From contig CM050664.1 in assembly GCA_027574665.1 (NCBI GenBank), positions 20,541,838-20,605,837 on the forward strand: 64,000 nucleotides of DNA, in the 5' to 3' direction. Below, one piece after another: positions 25,718-38,993 of the stretch. Source of the stretch: Rhynochetos jubatus (taxonomy: Eukaryota > Chordata > Aves > Eurypygiformes > Rhynochetidae). Positions within the stretch are counted from its first letter, which is position 1. Each line of letters begins with the position of its first letter. Made by a program: the position numbers and the translations under genes. The notes under the pieces were generated by a model, which saw nothing but the letters and a program-made list of their open reading frames with translations, was not told the origin of the DNA and made no database searches.

Positions 25718-28700
25718 ACCCAGGAGGGGCCGTGGCCGGAAACCGCGGTTGGCAACTTCTAGGGTTAGGGTTAGGGTTAGGGTCCGGAGAACCAGAAAGC
25801 CCACAGCTCCAGGGATAATTGGGATTGCAAAGGCCTGCCAAGAGGAGCACGACACTGCACAGACATGGCTCCTTCCCCTGCTTTCCTAGCCAGAACCCAG
25901 GGGGGGCCGTGGCCGGAAACCGCGGTCGGCAACTTCTAGGGTTAGGGTTAGGGTTAGGGTCCGGAGAACCAGAAAGCCCACAGCTCCAGGGATAATTGGG
26001 ATTGCAAAGGCCTGCCAAGAGGAGCACGACACTGCACAGACATGGCTCCTTCCCCTGCTTTCCTAGCCAGAACCCGGGGGGGGCCGTGGCCGGAAACCGC
26101 GGTCGGCAACTTCTAGGGTTAGGGTTAGGGTTAGGGTCCGGAGAACCAGAAAGCCCACAGCTCCAGGGATAATTGGGATTGCAAAGGCCTGCCAAGAGGA
26201 GCACGACACTGCACAGACATGGCTCCTTCCCCAGCTTTCCTAGCCAGAACCCAGGGGGGGCCATGCCCAGAAACCGCGGTCGGCAACTTCTAGGGTTAGG
26301 GTTAGGGTTAGGGTCCGGAGAACCAGAAAGCCCACAGCTCCAGGGATAATTGGGATTGCAAAGGCCTGCCAAGAGGAGCACGACACTGCACAGACATGGC
26401 TCCTTCCCCTGCTTTCCTAGCCAGAACCCGGGGGGGGCCGTGGCCGGAAACCGCGGTCGGCAACTTCTAGGGTTAGGGTTAGGGTTAGGGTCCGGAGAAC
26501 CAGAAAGCCCACAGCTCCAGGGATAATTGGGATTGCAAAGGCCTGCCAAGAGGAGCACGACACTGCACAGACATGGCTCCTTCCCCTGCTTTCCTAGCCA
26601 GAACCCAGGGGGGGCCATGCCCAGAAACCGCGGTCGGCAACTTCTAGGGTTAGGGTTAGGGTTAGGGTCCGGAGAACCAGAAAGCCCACAGCTCCAGGGA
26701 TAATTGGGATTGCAAAGGCCTGCCAAGAGGAGCACGACACTGCACAGACATGGCTCCTTCCCCTGCTTTCCTAGCCAGAACCCGGGGGGGGCCGTGGCCG
26801 GAAACCGCGGTCGGCAACTTCTAGGGTTAGGGTTAGGGTTAGGGTCCGGAGAACCAGAAAGCCCACAGCTCCAGGGATAATTGGGATTGCAAAGGCCTGC
26901 CAAGAGGAGCACGACACTGCACAGACATGGCTCCTTCCCCTGCTTTCCTAGCCAGAACCCGGGGGGGGCCGTGGCCGGAAACCGCGGTCGGCAACTTCTA
27001 GGGTTAGGGTTAGGGTTAGGGTCCGGAGAACCAGAAAGCCCACAGCTCCAGGGATAATTGGGATTGCAAAGGCCTGCCAAGAGGAGCACGACACTGCACA
27101 GACATGGCTCCTTCCCCTGCTTTCCTAGCCAGAACCCGGGGGGGGCCGTGGCCGGAAACCGCGGTCGGCAACTTCTAGGGTTAGGGTTAGGGTTAGGGTC
27201 CGGAGAACCAGAAAGCCCACAGCTCCAGGGATAATTGGGATTGCAAAGGCCTGCCAAGAGGAGCACGACACTGCACCGACATTGCTCCTTCCCCAGCTTT
27301 CCTAGCCAGAACCCGGGGGGGGCCGTGGCCGGAAACCGCGGTCGGCAACTTCTAGGGTTAGGGTTAGGGTTAGGGTCCGGAGAACCAGAAAGCCCACAGC
27401 TCCAGGGATAATTGGGATTGCAAAGGCCTGCCAAGAGGAGCACGACACTGCACAGACATGGCTCCTTCCCCAGCTTTCCTAGCCAGAACCCAGGGGGGGC
27501 CGTGGCCGGAAACCACGGTCGGCAACTTCTAGGGTTAGGGTTAGGGTTAGGGTCCGGAGAACCAGAAAGCCCACAGCTCCAGGGATAATTGGGATTGCAA
27601 AGGCCTGCCAAGAGGAGCACGACACTGCACAGACATGGCTCCTTCCCCTGCTTTCCTAGCCAGAACCCAGGGGGGGCCATGCCCAGAAACCGCGGTCGGC
27701 AACTTCTAGGGTTAGGGTTAGGGTTAGGGTCCGGAGAACCAGAAAGCCCACAGCTCCAGGGATAATTGGGATTGCAAAGGCCTGCCAAGAGGAGCACGAC
27801 ACTGCACAGACATGGCTCCTTCCCCTGCTTTCCTAGCCAGAACCCAGGGGGGGCCGTGGCCGGAAACCGCGGTCGGCAACTTCTAGGGTTAGGGTTAGGG
27901 TTAGGGTCCGGAGAACCAGAAAGCCCACAGCTCCAGGGATAATTGGGATTGCAAAGGCCTGCCAAGAGGAGCACGACACTGCACAGACATGGCTCCTTCC
28001 CCAGCTTTCCTAGCCAGAACCCGGGGGGGGCCGTGGCCGGAAACCACGGTCGGCAACTTCTAGGGTTAGGGTTAGGGTTAGGGTCCGGAGAACCAGAAAG
28101 CCCACAGCTCCAGGGATAATTGGGATTGCAAAGGCCTGCCAAGAGGAGCACGACACTGCACAGACATGGCTCCTTCCCCAGCTTTCCTAGCCAGAACCCA
28201 GGGGGGGCCGTGGCCGGAAACCGCGGTCGGCAACTTCTAGGGTTAGGGTTAGGGTTAGGGTCCGGAGAACCAGAAAGCCCACAGCTCCAGGGATAATTGG
28301 GATTGCAAAGGCCTGCCAAGAGGAGCACGACACTGCACAGACATGGCTCCTTCCCCTGCTTTCCTAGCCAGAACCCGGGGGGGGCCGTGGCCGGAAACCG
28401 CGGTCGGCAACTTCTAGGGTTAGGGTTAGGGTTAGGGTCCGGAGAACCAGAAAGCCCACAGCTCCAGGGATAATTGGGATTGCAAAGGCCTGCCAAGAGG
28501 AGCACGACACTGCACAGACATGGCTCCTTCCCCTGCTTTCCTAGCCAGAACCCAGGGGGGGCCGTGGCCGGAAACCACGGTCGGCAACTTCTAGGGTTAG
28601 GGTTAGGGTTAGGGTCCGGAGAACCAGAAAGCCCACAGCTCCAGGGATAATTGGGATTGCAAAGGCCTGCCAAGAGGAGCACGACACTGCACAGACATGG

Positions 28701-28903
28701 CTCCTTCCCCTGCTTTCCTAGCCAGAACCCAGGGGGGGCCATGCCCAGAAACCGCGGTCGGCAACTTCTAGGGTTAGGGTTAGGGTTAGGGTCCGGAGAA
28801 CCAGAAAGCCCACAGCTCCAGGGATAATTGGGATTGCAAAGGCCTGCCAAGAGGAGCACGACACTGCACAGACATGGCTCCTTCCCCTGCTTTCCTAGCC
28901 AGA
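25718..28903 (+). repeat. Higher-order repeat copy A, 18 monomers (series 3)
   Basis: Begins at the CCCAGGAGGGG plus CGGTTGG anchor (25718) and runs 3186 bp to the next anchor. The CACCGACATTGC marker is at 27281, 1563 bp in, which is five monomers later than in copies C and D. The segment after that marker is three monomers shorter than in copy B, lacking the GCGTGG monomer and its neighbours. The total of 18 therefore arises from a gain and a loss relative to the 16-monomer copy D. Confidence 0.8.
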
Positions 28904-31900
28904 ACCCAGGAGGGGCCGTGGCCGGAAACCGCGGTTGGCAACTTCTAGGGTTAGGGTTAGGGTTAGGGTCCGGAGAACCAGAAAGCCCACAGCTCCAGGG
29001 ATAATTGGGATTGCAAAGGCCTGCCAAGAGGAGCACGACACTGCACAGACATGGCTCCTTCCCCTGCTTTCCTAGCCAGAACCCGGGGGGGGCCGTGGCC
29101 GGAAACCGCGGTCGGCAACTTCTAGGGTTAGGGTTAGGGTTAGGGTCCGGAGAACCAGAAAGCCCACAGCTCCAGGGATAATTGGGATTGCAAAGGCCTG
29201 CCAAGAGGAGCACGACACTGCACAGACATGGCTCCTTCCCCTGCTTTCCTAGCCAGAACCCAGGGGGGGCCATGCCCAGAAACCGCGGTCGGCAACTTCT
29301 AGGGTTAGGGTTAGGGTTAGGGTCCGGAGAACCAGAAAGCCCACAGCTCCAGGGATAATTGGGATTGCAAAGGCCTGCCAAGAGGAGCACGACACTGCAC
29401 AGACATGGCTCCTTCCCCTGCTTTCCTAGCCAGAACCCGGGGGGGGCCGTGGCCGGAAACCGCGGTCGGCAACTTCTAGGGTTAGGGTTAGGGTTAGGGT
29501 CCGGAGAACCAGAAAGCCCACAGCTCCAGGGATAATTGGGATTGCAAAGGCCTGCCAAGAGGAGCACGACACTGCACAGACATGGCTCCTTCCCCTGCTT
29601 TCCTAGCCAGAACCCAGGGGGGGCCGTGGCCGGAAACCGCGGTCGGCAACTTCTAGGGTTAGGGTTAGGGTTAGGGTCCGGAGAACCAGAAAGCCCACAG
29701 CTCCAGGGATAATTGGGATTGCAAAGGCCTGCCAAGAGGAGCACGACACTGCACAGACATGGCTCCTTCCCCTGCTTTCCTAGCCAGAACCCGGGGGGGG
29801 CCGTGGCCGGAAACCGCGGTCGGCAACTTCTAGGGTTAGGGTTAGGGTTAGGGTCCGGAGAACCAGAAAGCCCACAGCTCCAGGGATAATTGGGATTGCA
29901 AAGGCCTGCCAAGAGGAGCACGACACTGCACCGACATTGCTCCTTCCCCAGCTTTCCTAGCCAGAACCCGGGGGGGGCCGTGGCCGGAAACCGCGGTCGG
30001 CAACTTCTAGGGTTAGGGTTAGGGTTAGGGTCCGGAGAACCAGAAAGCCCACAGCTCCAGGGATAATTGGGATTGCAAAGGCCTGCCAAGAGGAGCACGA
30101 CACTGCACAGACATGGCTCCTTCCCCAGCTTTCCTAGCCAGAACCCAGGGGGGGCCGTGGCCGGAAACCGCGGTCGGCAACTTCTAGGGTTAGGGTTAGG
30201 GTTAGGGTCCGGAGAACCAGAAAGCCCACAGCTCCAGGGATAATTGGGATTGCAAAGGCCTGCCAAGAGGAGCACGACACTGCACAGACATGGCTCCTTC
30301 CCCTGCTTTCCTAGCCAGAACCCGGGGGGGGGCGTGGCCGGAAACCGCGGTCGGCAACTTCTAGGGTTAGGGTTAGGGTTAGGGTCCGGAGAACCAGAAA
30401 GCCCACAGCTCCAGGGATAATTGGGATTGCAAAGGCCTGCCAAGAGGAGCACGACACTGCACCGACATGGCTCCTTCCCCTGCTTTCCTAGCCAGAACCC
30501 GGGGGGGGCAGTGGCCGGAAACCGCGGTCGGCAACTTCTAGGGTTAGGGTTAGGGTTAGGGTCCGGAGAACCAGAAAGCCCACAGCTCCAGGGATAATTG
30601 GGATTGCAAAGGCCTGCCAAGAGGAGCACGACACTGCACAGACATGGCTCCTTCCCCAGCTTTCCTAGCCAGAACCCAGGGGGGGCCGTGGCCGGAAACC
30701 ACGGTCGGCAACTTCTAGGGTTAGGGTTAGGGTTAGGGTCCGGAGAACCAGAAAGCCCACAGCTCCAGGGATAATTGGGATTGCAAAGGCCTGCCAAGAG
30801 GAGCACGACACTGCACAGACATGGCTCCTTCCCCTGCTTTCCTAGCCAGAACCCAGGGGGGGCCATGCCCAGAAACCGCGGTCGGCAACTTCTAGGGTTA
30901 GGGTTAGGGTTAGGGTCCGGAGAACCAGAAAGCCCACAGCTCCAGGGATAATTGGGATTGCAAAGGCCTGCCAAGAGGAGCACGACACTGCACAGACATG
31001 GCTCCTTCCCCTGCTTTCCTAGCCAGAACCCAGGGGGGGCCGTGGCCGGAAACCGCGGTCGGCAACTTCTAGGGTTAGGGTTAGGGTTAGGGTCCGGAGA
31101 ACCAGAAAGCCCACAGCTCCAGGGATAATTGGGATTGCAAAGGCCTGCCAAGAGGAGCACGACACTGCACAGACATGGCTCCTTCCCCAGCTTTCCTAGC
31201 CAGAACCCGGGGGGGGCCGTGGCCGGAAACCACGGTCGGCAACTTCTAGGGTTAGGGTTAGGGTTAGGGTCCGGAGAACCAGAAAGCCCACAGCTCCAGG
31301 GATAATTGGGATTGCAAAGGCCTGCCAAGAGGAGCACGACACTGCACAGACATGGCTCCTTCCCCAGCTTTCCTAGCCAGAACCCAGGGGGGGCCGTGGC
31401 CGGAAACCGCGGTCGGCAACTTCTAGGGTTAGGGTTAGGGTTAGGGTCCGGAGAACCAGAAAGCCCACAGCTCCAGGGATAATTGGGATTGCAAAGGCCT
31501 GCCAAGAGGAGCACGACACTGCACAGACATGGCTCCTTCCCCTGCTTTCCTAGCCAGAACCCGGGGGGGGCCGTGGCCGGAAACCGCGGTCGGCAACTTC
31601 TAGGGTTAGGGTTAGGGTTAGGGTCCGGAGAACCAGAAAGCCCACAGCTCCAGGGATAATTGGGATTGCAAAGGCCTGCCAAGAGGAGCACGACACTGCA
31701 CAGACATGGCTCCTTCCCCTGCTTTCCTAGCCAGAACCCAGGGGGGGCCGTGGCCGGAAACCACGGTCGGCAACTTCTAGGGTTAGGGTTAGGGTTAGGG
31801 TCCGGAGAACCAGAAAGCCCACAGCTCCAGGGATAATTGGGATTGCAAAGGCCTGCCAAGAGGAGCACGACACTGCACAGACATGGCTCCTTCCCCTGCT

Positions 31901-32089
31901 TTCCTAGCCAGAACCCAGGGGGGGCCATGCCCAGAAACCGCGGTCGGCAACTTCTAGGGTTAGGGTTAGGGTTAGGGTCCGGAGAACCAGAAAGCCCACA
32001 GCTCCAGGGATAATTGGGATTGCAAAGGCCTGCCAAGAGGAGCACGACACTGCACAGACATGGCTCCTTCCCCTGCTTTCCTAGCCAGA
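28904..32089 (+). repeat. Higher-order repeat copy B, 18 monomers (series 3)
   Basis: Anchor at 28904, ATTGC marker at 29936 (1032 bp in), next anchor 3186 bp away. Compared with copy D it has two extra monomers before the marker, one of them a CCATGCCCAG monomer near 29271. Its second half has the same length and order as copy D (2154 bp from marker to anchor). Confidence 0.8.
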
Positions 32090-35000
32090 ACCCAGGAGGG
32101 GCCGTGGCCGGAAACCGCGGTTGGCAACTTCTAGGGTTAGGGTTAGGGTTAGGGTCCGGAGAACCAGAAAGCCCACAGCTCCAGGGATAATTGGGATTGC
32201 AAAGGCCTGCCAAGAGGAGCACGACACTGCACAGACATGGCTCCTTCCCCTGCTTTCCTAGCCAGAACCCGGGGGGGGCCGTGGCCGGAAACCGCGGTCG
32301 GCAACTTCTAGGGTTAGGGTTAGGGTTAGGGTCCGGAGAACCAGAAAGCCCACAGCTCCAGGGATAATTGGGATTGCAAAGGCCTGCCAAGAGGAGCACG
32401 ACACTGCACAGACATGGCTCCTTCCCCTGCTTTCCTAGCCAGAACCCAGGGGGGGCCGTGGCCGGAAACCGCGGTCGGCAACTTCTAGGGTTAGGGTTAG
32501 GGTTAGGGTCCGGAGAACCAGAAAGCCCACAGCTCCAGGGATAATTGGGATTGCAAAGGCCTGCCAAGAGGAGCACGACACTGCACAGACATGGCTCCTT
32601 CCCCTGCTTTCCTAGCCAGAACCCGGGGGGGGCCGTGGCCGGAAACCGCGGTCGGCAACTTCTAGGGTTAGGGTTAGGGTTAGGGTCCGGAGAACCAGAA
32701 AGCCCACAGCTCCAGGGATAATTGGGATTGCAAAGGCCTGCCAAGAGGAGCACGACACTGCACCGACATTGCTCCTTCCCCAGCTTTCCTAGCCAGAACC
32801 CGGGGGGGGCCGTGGCCGGAAACCGCGGTCGGCAACTTCTAGGGTTAGGGTTAGGGTTAGGGTCCGGAGAACCAGAAAGCCCACAGCTCCAGGGATAATT
32901 GGGATTGCAAAGGCCTGCCAAGAGGAGCACGACACTGCACAGACATGGCTCCTTCCCCAGCTTTCCTAGCCAGAACCCAGGGGGGGCCGTGGCCGGAAAC
33001 CGCGGTCGGCAACTTCTAGGGTTAGGGTTAGGGTTAGGGTCCGGAGAACCAGAAAGCCCACAGCTCCAGGGATAATTGGGATTGCAAAGGCCTGCCAAGA
33101 GGAGCACGACACTGCACAGACATGGCTCCTTCCCCTGCTTTCCTAGCCAGAACCCGGGGGGGGGCGTGGCCGGAAACCGCGGTCGGCAACTTCTAGGGTT
33201 AGGGTTAGGGTTAGGGTCCGGAGAACCAGAAAGCCCACAGCTCCAGGGATAATTGGGATTGCAAAGGCCTGCCAAGAGGAGCACGACACTGCACCGACAT
33301 GGCTCCTTCCCCTGCTTTCCTAGCCAGAACCCAGGGGGGGGCAGTGGCCGGAAACCGCGGTCGGCAACTTCTAGGGTTAGGGTTAGGGTTAGGGTCCGGA
33401 GAACCAGAAAGCCCACAGCTCCAGGGATAATTGGGATTGCAAAGGCCTGCCAAGAGGAGCACGACACTGCACAGACATGGCTCCTTCCCCAGCTTTCCTA
33501 GCCAGAACCCGGGGGGGGGCGTGGCCGGAAACCGCGGTCGGCAACTTCTAGGGTTAGGGTTAGGGTTAGGGTCCGGAGAACCAGAAAGCCCACAGCTCCA
33601 GGGATAATTGGGATTGCAAAGGCCTGCCAAGAGGAGCACGACACTGCACCGACATGGCTCCTTCCCCTGCTTTCCTAGCCAGAACCCGGGGGGGGCAGTG
33701 GCCGGAAACCGCGGTCGGCAACTTCTAGGGTTAGGGTTAGGGTTAGGGTCCGGAGAACCAGAAAGCCCACAGCTCCAGGGATAATTGGGATTGCAAAGGC
33801 CTGCCAAGAGGAGCACGACACTGCACAGACATGGCTCCTTCCCCAGCTTTCCTAGCCAGAACCCAGGGGGGGCCGTGGCCGGAAACCACGGTCGGCAACT
33901 TCTAGGGTTAGGGTTAGGGTTAGGGTCCGGAGAACCAGAAAGCCCACAGCTCCAGGGATAATTGGGATTGCAAAGGCCTGCCAAGAGGAGCACGACACTG
34001 CACAGACATGGCTCCTTCCCCTGCTTTCCTAGCCAGAACCCAGGGGGGGCCATGCCCAGAAACCGCGGTCGGCAACTTCTAGGGTTAGGGTTAGGGTTAG
34101 GGTCCGGAGAACCAGAAAGCCCACAGCTCCAGGGATAATTGGGATTGCAAAGGCCTGCCAAGAGGAGCACGACACTGCACAGACATGGCTCCTTCCCCTG
34201 CTTTCCTAGCCAGAACCCAGGGGGGGCCGTGGCCGGAAACCGCGGTCGGCAACTTCTAGGGTTAGGGTTAGGGTTAGGGTCCGGAGAACCAGAAAGCCCA
34301 CAGCTCCAGGGATAATTGGGATTGCAAAGGCCTGCCAAGAGGAGCACGACACTGCACAGACATGGCTCCTTCCCCAGCTTTCCTAGCCAGAACCCGGGGG
34401 GGGCCGTGGCCGGAAACCACGGTCGGCAACTTCTAGGGTTAGGGTTAGGGTTAGGGTCCGGAGAACCAGAAAGCCCACAGCTCCAGGGATAATTGGGATT
34501 GCAAAGGCCTGCCAAGAGGAGCACGACACTGCACAGACATGGCTCCTTCCCCAGCTTTCCTAGCCAGAACCCAGGGGGGGCCGTGGCCGGAAACCGCGGT
34601 CGGCAACTTCTAGGGTTAGGGTTAGGGTTAGGGTCCGGAGAACCAGAAAGCCCACAGCTCCAGGGATAATTGGGATTGCAAAGGCCTGCCAAGAGGAGCA
34701 CGACACTGCACAGACATGGCTCCTTCCCCTGCTTTCCTAGCCAGAACCCGGGGGGGGCCGTGGCCGGAAACCGCGGTCGGCAACTTCTAGGGTTAGGGTT
34801 AGGGTTAGGGTCCGGAGAACCAGAAAGCCCACAGCTCCAGGGATAATTGGGATTGCAAAGGCCTGCCAAGAGGAGCACGACACTGCACAGACATGGCTCC
34901 TTCCCCTGCTTTCCTAGCCAGAACCCAGGGGGGGCCGTGGCCGGAAACCACGGTCGGCAACTTCTAGGGTTAGGGTTAGGGTTAGGGTCCGGAGAACCAG

Positions 35001-35276
35001 AAAGCCCACAGCTCCAGGGATAATTGGGATTGCAAAGGCCTGCCAAGAGGAGCACGACACTGCACAGACATGGCTCCTTCCCCTGCTTTCCTAGCCAGAA
35101 CCCAGGGGGGGCCATGCCCAGAAACCGCGGTCGGCAACTTCTAGGGTTAGGGTTAGGGTTAGGGTCCGGAGAACCAGAAAGCCCACAGCTCCAGGGATAA
35201 TTGGGATTGCAAAGGCCTGCCAAGAGGAGCACGACACTGCACAGACATGGCTCCTTCCCCTGCTTTCCTAGCCAGA
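32090..35276 (+). repeat. Higher-order repeat copy C, 18 monomers (series 3)
   Basis: Anchor at 32090, ATTGC marker at 32768 (678 bp in, as in copy D), next anchor 3187 bp away. It has two extra monomers after the marker, explained by duplication of a GCGTGG plus CACCGAC dimer (33078-33786), which also brings one extra G. Confidence 0.8.
33078..33786 (+). repeat. Local dimer duplication inside copy C
   Basis: Two successive dimers, 33078-33432 (355 bp) and 33433-33786 (354 bp). Each consists of a monomer with GCGTGG followed by a monomer with CACCGAC and CAGTGG. Copies B and D have this dimer once. The first dimer has an extra G (CCCA then eight G), and the second has CCCCAGC in its first monomer. 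Confidence 0.8.
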
Positions 35277-38108
35277 ACCCAGGAGGGGCCGTGGCCGGAA
35301 ACCGCGGTTGGCAACTTCTAGGGTTAGGGTTAGGGTTAGGGTCCGGAGAACCAGAAAGCCCACAGCTCCAGGGATAATTGGGATTGCAAAGGCCTGCCAA
35401 GAGGAGCACGACACTGCACAGACATGGCTCCTTCCCCTGCTTTCCTAGCCAGAACCCGGGGGGGGCCGTGGCCGGAAACCGCGGTCGGCAACTTCTAGGG
35501 TTAGGGTTAGGGTTAGGGTCCGGAGAACCAGAAAGCCCACAGCTCCAGGGATAATTGGGATTGCAAAGGCCTGCCAAGAGGAGCACGACACTGCACAGAC
35601 ATGGCTCCTTCCCCTGCTTTCCTAGCCAGAACCCAGGGGGGGCCGTGGCCGGAAACCGCGGTCGGCAACTTCTAGGGTTAGGGTTAGGGTTAGGGTCCGG
35701 AGAACCAGAAAGCCCACAGCTCCAGGGATAATTGGGATTGCAAAGGCCTGCCAAGAGGAGCACGACACTGCACAGACATGGCTCCTTCCCCTGCTTTCCT
35801 AGCCAGAACCCGGGGGGGGCCGTGGCCGGAAACCGCGGTCGGCAACTTCTAGGGTTAGGGTTAGGGTTAGGGTCCGGAGAACCAGAAAGCCCACAGCTCC
35901 AGGGATAATTGGGATTGCAAAGGCCTGCCAAGAGGAGCACGACACTGCACCGACATTGCTCCTTCCCCAGCTTTCCTAGCCAGAACCCGGGGGGGGCCGT
36001 GGCCGGAAACCGCGGTCGGCAACTTCTAGGGTTAGGGTTAGGGTTAGGGTCCGGAGAACCAGAAAGCCCACAGCTCCAGGGATAATTGGGATTGCAAAGG
36101 CCTGCCAAGAGGAGCACGACACTGCACAGACATGGCTCCTTCCCCAGCTTTCCTAGCCAGAACCCAGGGGGGGCCGTGGCCGGAAACCGCGGTCGGCAAC
36201 TTCTAGGGTTAGGGTTAGGGTTAGGGTCCGGAGAACCAGAAAGCCCACAGCTCCAGGGATAATTGGGATTGCAAAGGCCTGCCAAGAGGAGCACGACACT
36301 GCACAGACATGGCTCCTTCCCCTGCTTTCCTAGCCAGAACCCGGGGGGGGGCGTGGCCGGAAACCGCGGTCGGCAACTTCTAGGGTTAGGGTTAGGGTTA
36401 GGGTCCGGAGAACCAGAAAGCCCACAGCTCCAGGGATAATTGGGATTGCAAAGGCCTGCCAAGAGGAGCACGACACTGCACCGACATGGCTCCTTCCCCT
36501 GCTTTCCTAGCCAGAACCCGGGGGGGGCAGTGGCCGGAAACCGCGGTCGGCAACTTCTAGGGTTAGGGTTAGGGTTAGGGTCCGGAGAACCAGAAAGCCC
36601 ACAGCTCCAGGGATAATTGGGATTGCAAAGGCCTGCCAAGAGGAGCACGACACTGCACAGACATGGCTCCTTCCCCAGCTTTCCTAGCCAGAACCCAGGG
36701 GGGGCCGTGGCCGGAAACCACGGTCGGCAACTTCTAGGGTTAGGGTTAGGGTTAGGGTCCGGAGAACCAGAAAGCCCACAGCTCCAGGGATAATTGGGAT
36801 TGCAAAGGCCTGCCAAGAGGAGCACGACACTGCACAGACATGGCTCCTTCCCCTGCTTTCCTAGCCAGAACCCAGGGGGGGCCATGCCCAGAAACCGCGG
36901 TCGGCAACTTCTAGGGTTAGGGTTAGGGTTAGGGTCCGGAGAACCAGAAAGCCCACAGCTCCAGGGATAATTGGGATTGCAAAGGCCTGCCAAGAGGAGC
37001 ACGACACTGCACAGACATGGCTCCTTCCCCTGCTTTCCTAGCCAGAACCCAGGGGGGGCCGTGGCCGGAAACCGCGGTCGGCAACTTCTAGGGTTAGGGT
37101 TAGGGTTAGGGTCCGGAGAACCAGAAAGCCCACAGCTCCAGGGATAATTGGGATTGCAAAGGCCTGCCAAGAGGAGCACGACACTGCACAGACATGGCTC
37201 CTTCCCCAGCTTTCCTAGCCAGAACCCGGGGGGGGCCGTGGCCGGAAACCACGGTCGGCAACTTCTAGGGTTAGGGTTAGGGTTAGGGTCCGGAGAACCA
37301 GAAAGCCCACAGCTCCAGGGATAATTGGGATTGCAAAGGCCTGCCAAGAGGAGCACGACACTGCACAGACATGGCTCCTTCCCCAGCTTTCCTAGCCAGA
37401 ACCCAGGGGGGGCCGTGGCCGGAAACCGCGGTCGGCAACTTCTAGGGTTAGGGTTAGGGTTAGGGTCCGGAGAACCAGAAAGCCCACAGCTCCAGGGATA
37501 ATTGGGATTGCAAAGGCCTGCCAAGAGGAGCACGACACTGCACAGACATGGCTCCTTCCCCTGCTTTCCTAGCCAGAACCCGGGGGGGGCCGTGGCCGGA
37601 AACCGCGGTCGGCAACTTCTAGGGTTAGGGTTAGGGTTAGGGTCCGGAGAACCAGAAAGCCCACAGCTCCAGGGATAATTGGGATTGCAAAGGCCTGCCA
37701 AGAGGAGCACGACACTGCACAGACATGGCTCCTTCCCCTGCTTTCCTAGCCAGAACCCAGGGGGGGCCGTGGCCGGAAACCACGGTCGGCAACTTCTAGG
37801 GTTAGGGTTAGGGTTAGGGTCCGGAGAACCAGAAAGCCCACAGCTCCAGGGATAATTGGGATTGCAAAGGCCTGCCAAGAGGAGCACGACACTGCACAGA
37901 CATGGCTCCTTCCCCTGCTTTCCTAGCCAGAACCCAGGGGGGGCCATGCCCAGAAACCGCGGTCGGCAACTTCTAGGGTTAGGGTTAGGGTTAGGGTCCG
38001 GAGAACCAGAAAGCCCACAGCTCCAGGGATAATTGGGATTGCAAAGGCCTGCCAAGAGGAGCACGACACTGCACAGACATGGCTCCTTCCCCTGCTTTCC
38101 TAGCCAGA
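35277..38108 (+). repeat. Higher-order repeat copy D, 16 monomers (series 3)
   Basis: Anchor at 35277, ATTGC marker at 35955 (678 bp in), GCGTGG monomer with ACCC at 36339 (1062 bp in, as in copy C), next anchor at 38109, 2832 bp away (16 x 177). It is the simplest copy and the likeliest basic form: the three 18-monomer copies can each be derived from it by different local gains and losses. Confidence 0.8.
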
Positions 38109-38993
38109 ACCCAGGAGGGGCCGTGGCCGGAAACCGCGGTTGGCAACTTCTAGGGTTAGGGTTAGGGTTAGGGTCCGGAGAACCAGAAAGCCCACAGCTC
38201 CAGGGATAATTGGGATTGCAAAGGCCTGCCAAGAGGAGCACGACACTGCACAGACATGGCTCCTTCCCCTGCTTTCCTAGCCAGAACCCGGGGGGGGCCG
38301 TGGCCGGAAACCGCGGTCGGCAACTTCTAGGGTTAGGGTTAGGGTTAGGGTCCGGAGAACCAGAAAGCCCACAGCTCCAGGGATAATTGGGATTGCAAAG
38401 GCCTGCCAAGAGGAGCACGACACTGCACAGACATGGCTCCTTCCCCTGCTTTCCTAGCCAGAACCCGGGGGGGGCCGTGGCCGGAAACCGCGGTCGGCAA
38501 CTTCTAGGGTTAGGGTTAGGGTTAGGGTCCGGAGAACCAGAAAGCCCACAGCTCCAGGGATAATTGGGATTGCAAAGGCCTGCCAAGAGGAGCACGACAC
38601 TGCACAGACATGGCTCCTTCCCCTGCTTTCCTAGCCAGAACCCGGGGGGGGCAGTGGCCGGAAACCGCGGTCGGCAACCTCTAGGGTTAGGGTTAGGGTT
38701 AGGGTCCGGAGAACCAGAAAGCCCACAGCTCCAGGGATAATTGGGATTGCAAAGGCCTGCCAAGAGGAGCACGACACTGCACAGACATGGCTCCTTCCCC
38801 TGCTTTCCTAGCCAGAACCCGGGGGGGGCAGTGGCCGGAAACCGCGGTCGGCAACTTCTAGGGTTAGGGTTAGGGTTAGGGTCCGGAGAACCAGAAAGCC
38901 CACAGCTCCAGGGATAATTGGGATTGCAAAGGCCTGCCAAGAGGAGCACGACACTGCACAGACATGGCTCCTTCCCCAGCTTTCCTAGCCAGA

